From Deltaproteobacteria bacterium (GTDB lineage: Bacteria > Myxococcota_A > UBA9160 > JAJDAL01), in assembly GCA_029261875.1 (NCBI GenBank), contig JAJDAL010000006.1:281874-345873 (forward strand): a stretch of DNA of 64,000 nucleotides, in the 5' to 3' direction. The notes beneath the pieces were generated by a model that did no database searches, was not told where the DNA came from, and saw only the letters and a list, made by a program, of their open reading frames with translations. Each line of letters opens with the position of its first letter. The first letter of the stretch is position 1. Shown here piece by piece: positions 62,194-64,000 of this stretch. The position numbers were made by a program, and so were the translations under genes.

Positions 62194-62486
62194 AGGACCT
62201 CGCCTTGAAGAACGACGAGACCGCAGCGCCGCGCGCGAGGTTTGAACTCGACGACCGCGGGTTCGATGAAGTCCCGAAGAAATACCGGAAGTTCTACCGC
62301 CGTTGGGACGGCCCGGACGACACGCTGGCACCCAACGAAGTGCTGTGCCCCGTTTGCAAGATCGTGATCCGCTCCCATCGCGAGCTCTTGCCCGGCGATC
62401 GCGTGTACTGCATGGCGTGCATGAGTCGGCTGACGGTGGTGCGCGGCAAAGCCGGACGCCTCGAGGCCGTTCTCGAACTCGGATAG
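62190..62486 (+). CDS. Small zinc-ribbon protein of the diiron operon
   Basis: The protein has 98 residues. A charged N-terminus with YRKFYRRWDGPDD leads to a C-terminal four-cysteine zinc ribbon, CPVCKIVIRSHRELL and VYCMACMSRL. The start overlaps the stop of diiron protein 2, so translation is coupled. It may be an accessory or rubredoxin-like factor for the diiron proteins, but the cysteine spacing (C-x2-C...C-x2-C) suits zinc as well as iron. The function is unknown. Confidence 0.8.
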   Translation: MKDLALKNDETAAPRARFELDDRGFDEVPKKYRKFYRRWDGPDDTLAPNEVLCPVCKIVIRSHRELLPGDRVYCMACMSRLTVVRGKAGRLEAVLELG

Positions 62487-62505
62487 GGCGAGGCGTCACG
62501 CCCCC

Positions 62506-62575
62506 CGGGCAAAAAGGTCCCACCCCTCGACCGAAACACCAACCACGCGGCGCCACACCCGGCACGCTTGATGCA
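62506..62575 (+). promoter_or_regulatory. Sigma-54-like promoter and activator site ahead of the outer-membrane protein gene
   Basis: CGGCACGCTTGATGCA (62560-62575) keeps GG and GC ten bases apart and 10 of 12 consensus bases. CGGG-N9-CCCA at 62506-62522 lies 47 bases upstream of its -24 element, the same distance as at the hemerythrin operon. A strong GAGGAGG follows at 62589-62595, with ATG at 62607, but the frame there overlaps the next gene out of phase and has no family signature. The promoter more likely has a long leader to 62878. Confidence 0.55.
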
Positions 62576-62877
62576 GCCTCATCTCACCGAGGAGGACCAA
62601 CCCGAAATGCCAGCGCGGCCGGCCGTGAAACCCCGATACCGACGACCCCCCGGTTCGGCCCGCGGGCCAGTGGTGCGGGGGTTGGGCGCTTCCCTGGCGC
62701 CCATCCACCCCGCATCCTGCATCTTCCAACTCTTCGATAACCCGTTTCGTGTCAAGTCGTCTCAGAGGAGTGTCTCGCGGGTCGCATTCGCGACTCACGC
62801 GCCACGCCTCATGGCTCCCCGGCCGGTACAGCGCTTGCACAAGAGCCTCGGCGGAAACCAAACCGGGAGGTCCTTCG
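62576..62877. other. Gene-free leader with a second sigma-54-like element
   Basis: This 302-base stretch holds no convincing gene. At 62824-62839 it contains CGGTACAGCGCTTGCA, which has a perfect TTGCA -12 half and the GG-N10-GC spacing but two changes in the -24 half. No TGGG-N9-CCCA site was found for it. A ribosome binding site GGGAGG (62865-62870) lies seven bases before the next gene's ATG. Confidence 0.5.
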
Positions 62878-63882
62878 ATGGGTGGATTGCTTGGGTGGGG
62901 AAAACAATTTTCGAGATGGATGGTGTTCGGCGGCGTGCTGTTCGCCCTTGGCATTCCGGTGGCATCCCCCACACGCGCGGATGCAGAGGAAGACTGCCCG
63001 ACCTGGTTCCCGGATTTTCGCTGCGAACGCGACGGGCGCTACGCGGGTTTCGTACCCCCGACCACCATGCCCTATTACTTCGAAGAGCCCTTCATCACGA
63101 CGGGCATCTACATCCACGGCTTGTGGCATGACTTCCCCGAGGGCTCCGTGTTCGAAGGCGGCGACGCCCGCGTCTTGGCCGCGCAGATCCGGGTGGCGGT
63201 CACGGATCGGCTCGCCTTCGTCGCAACGCGCGACGGTTGGGTGGACTTTCGACCGGATCTCGATTTGCTCGACACGGAGAACGGTTTCACTAATTGGATG
63301 TTCGGCTTCAAATACGCGCTGATCGACTGGCGCGACAAGCAATTCATCCTCACACCGAGCATCCGTTACGAAACTTCGAACGGCAGCCCGGATGTGCTTT
63401 CAGGCTACGGCAGCGGCGCCTGGATCCCCGCGATCGCCGCCGGCATCGGAAAGGATCGGTTCCACGCCATCGGCGACGTCGGCGTGCGCGCGCCAGTGGA
63501 CGGAAACGCCGAGAGCACGTTTGTCTTCTACAACCTACAACTCGACTATCAGGTCACGGACTTCTTCTCACCGTTTCTCGGTATCAACGGCATCGTCTAC
63601 GTCGAAGACGGCAAGGGCACATCCAACATTCGAACGTCTCTGGGACACTTGCCCGTCGACACGGTTCAGGGCGTCCTCGGCACGGGAAGATTCGAAGGCG
63701 GGGACATCACGAACCTCGGATCGAAGGACGTCGACGGCAACGACCTGATCGTAGGGTCAGTCGGAGCCATGTTCCCGATCCACCAGCACGTAACCCTGGG
63801 CCTGGCCTACGAGCGCCCCCTCACGACGCGCAAAGACATCTTCAAACAACGCGCCACCGCAAGCGTAATCTTCGAGTTGTAA
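62878..63882 (+). CDS. Outer-membrane beta-barrel protein
   Basis: The protein has 334 residues from the ATG at 62878. A signal peptide (MVFGGVLFALGIPVASPTRADA) leads to a mature part with alternating strands and a C-terminal FEL ending (TASVIFEL). Such proteins are outer-membrane channels or barrels. The periplasmic turn PTWFPDFRCERDGRY contains cysteine. The sigma-54-like promoters upstream place it in the island. The substrate is unknown. Confidence 0.75.
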   Translation: MGGLLGWGKQFSRWMVFGGVLFALGIPVASPTRADAEEDCPTWFPDFRCERDGRYAGFVPPTTMPYYFEEPFITTGIYIHGLWHDFPEGSVFEGGDARVLAAQIRVAVTDRLAFVATRDGWVDFRPDLDLLDTENGFTNWMFGFKYALIDWRDKQFILTPSIRYETSNGSPDVLSGYGSGAWIPAIAAGIGKDRFHAIGDVGVRAPVDGNAESTFVFYNLQLDYQVTDFFSPFLGINGIVYVEDGKGTSNIRTSLGHLPVDTVQGVLGTGRFEGGDITNLGSKDVDGNDLIVGSVGAMFPIHQHVTLGLAYERPLTTRKDIFKQRATASVIFEL

Positions 63883-64000
63883 ATCGAAAAACGACCGAGC
63901 TCAACGAGAGCGATCTACCTCACGGAAGTCGGGGGAAGGGGGGGGGGGCCGAACGCACGAAATCCCAAGGCCCCGCCGCCCCCCCCCACCCACCGCGCAC
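63883..64000. other. Gene-free end of the window with G and C homopolymer tracts
   Basis: No gene is seen in these 118 bases. They contain a run of 11 G (63938-63948) and a later run of nine C (63979-63987) that can pair in a long GC-rich hairpin. It may serve as a terminator-like structure for the 62878 gene, or reflect an assembly edge. Confidence 0.4.

Noticed and set aside
62607..63131. A possible small protein starting at ATG 62607 after GAGGAGG
   Set aside because: The spacing to the ribosome binding site is long (11 bases), the frame overlaps the barrel gene out of phase, and no family is recognised. It is kept only as a question in the findings.
1..64000. CRISPR arrays, rRNA operons, riboswitches and phage genes
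   Set aside because: No regularly spaced repeats, rRNA sequence, known riboswitch core or phage structural gene was recognised.

Overview
The window is GC-rich DNA from a Gram-negative, aerobic or microaerobic heterotroph. Signal peptidase, lipobox and outer-membrane barrel sequences, NtrC/sigma-54 control, FixL-like and hybrid kinases, and long secreted proteins with Myxococcus-type cysteine-rich repeats fit a former deltaproteobacterium (Myxococcota or a relative). That placement is an inference from gene content; no rRNA is present. One tRNA (Ile2, CAT anticodon) is seen. There is no CRISPR array, transposase or integrase gene.

Layout. 0-16.8 kb is mostly housekeeping and catabolic: partial SppA peptidase, a thiolase-like/OB-fold fusion lacking the catalytic cysteines, two MITE-like elements, alcohol dehydrogenase, thiol peroxidase, O-methyltransferase, flavodoxin-like protein, RluA-type pseudouridine synthase, a Ca/Na antiporter, a LeuA-like synthase, two lipoproteins and the glcDEF glycolate oxidase operon. 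17-23.3 kb holds a TPR-zincin metallopeptidase fusion, a coiled-coil zinc ribbon protein, an outer-membrane protein beside a His-rich exported protein, and a diiron protein with its TetR regulator facing an alpha/beta hydrolase across a double palindromic operator. 23.3-34.7 kb holds a NarL-type regulator with a hybrid kinase, a serine hydrolase, a short receiver-Fis regulator, a TetR-P450 operon with an operator, a PhyH dioxygenase, a ribbon-helix-helix/phasin-like pair and tRNA-Ile2. 34.7-46.4 kb holds a decayed fragment of an FAD oxidoreductase gene, two giant secreted trypsin-fold proteins (one catalytically dead, one intact), and the intact oxidoreductase gene.

The most interesting part is 46.4-63.9 kb. 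A six-gene operon encodes a sigma-54 activator, a universal stress protein, a GAF/PAS histidine kinase whose PAS domain carries the FixL heme histidine and oxygen-sensing arginine, a receiver, a CBS protein and pyruvate phosphate dikinase. Around it lie -24/-12 promoters, several of them perfect or one base off, ahead of a fused aminoglycoside-phosphotransferase/P-loop ATPase, a wax ester/triacylglycerol synthase, a hemerythrin-CBS-CBS operon, a diiron-diiron-zinc ribbon operon and an outer-membrane protein. A palindrome TGGG-N9-CCCA, exact or with one mismatch, recurs 47-96 bp upstream of the -24 elements and is the proposed activator site. The gene set (USP, CBS, WS/DGAT, phosphotransferase-ATPase fusion) closely resembles the mycobacterial DosR dormancy regulon, here apparently wired to oxygen sensing and sigma-54. 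I propose it as a hypoxia/dormancy island. Protein families and promoter motifs are read from the sequence; the regulon and its physiological role are inference.
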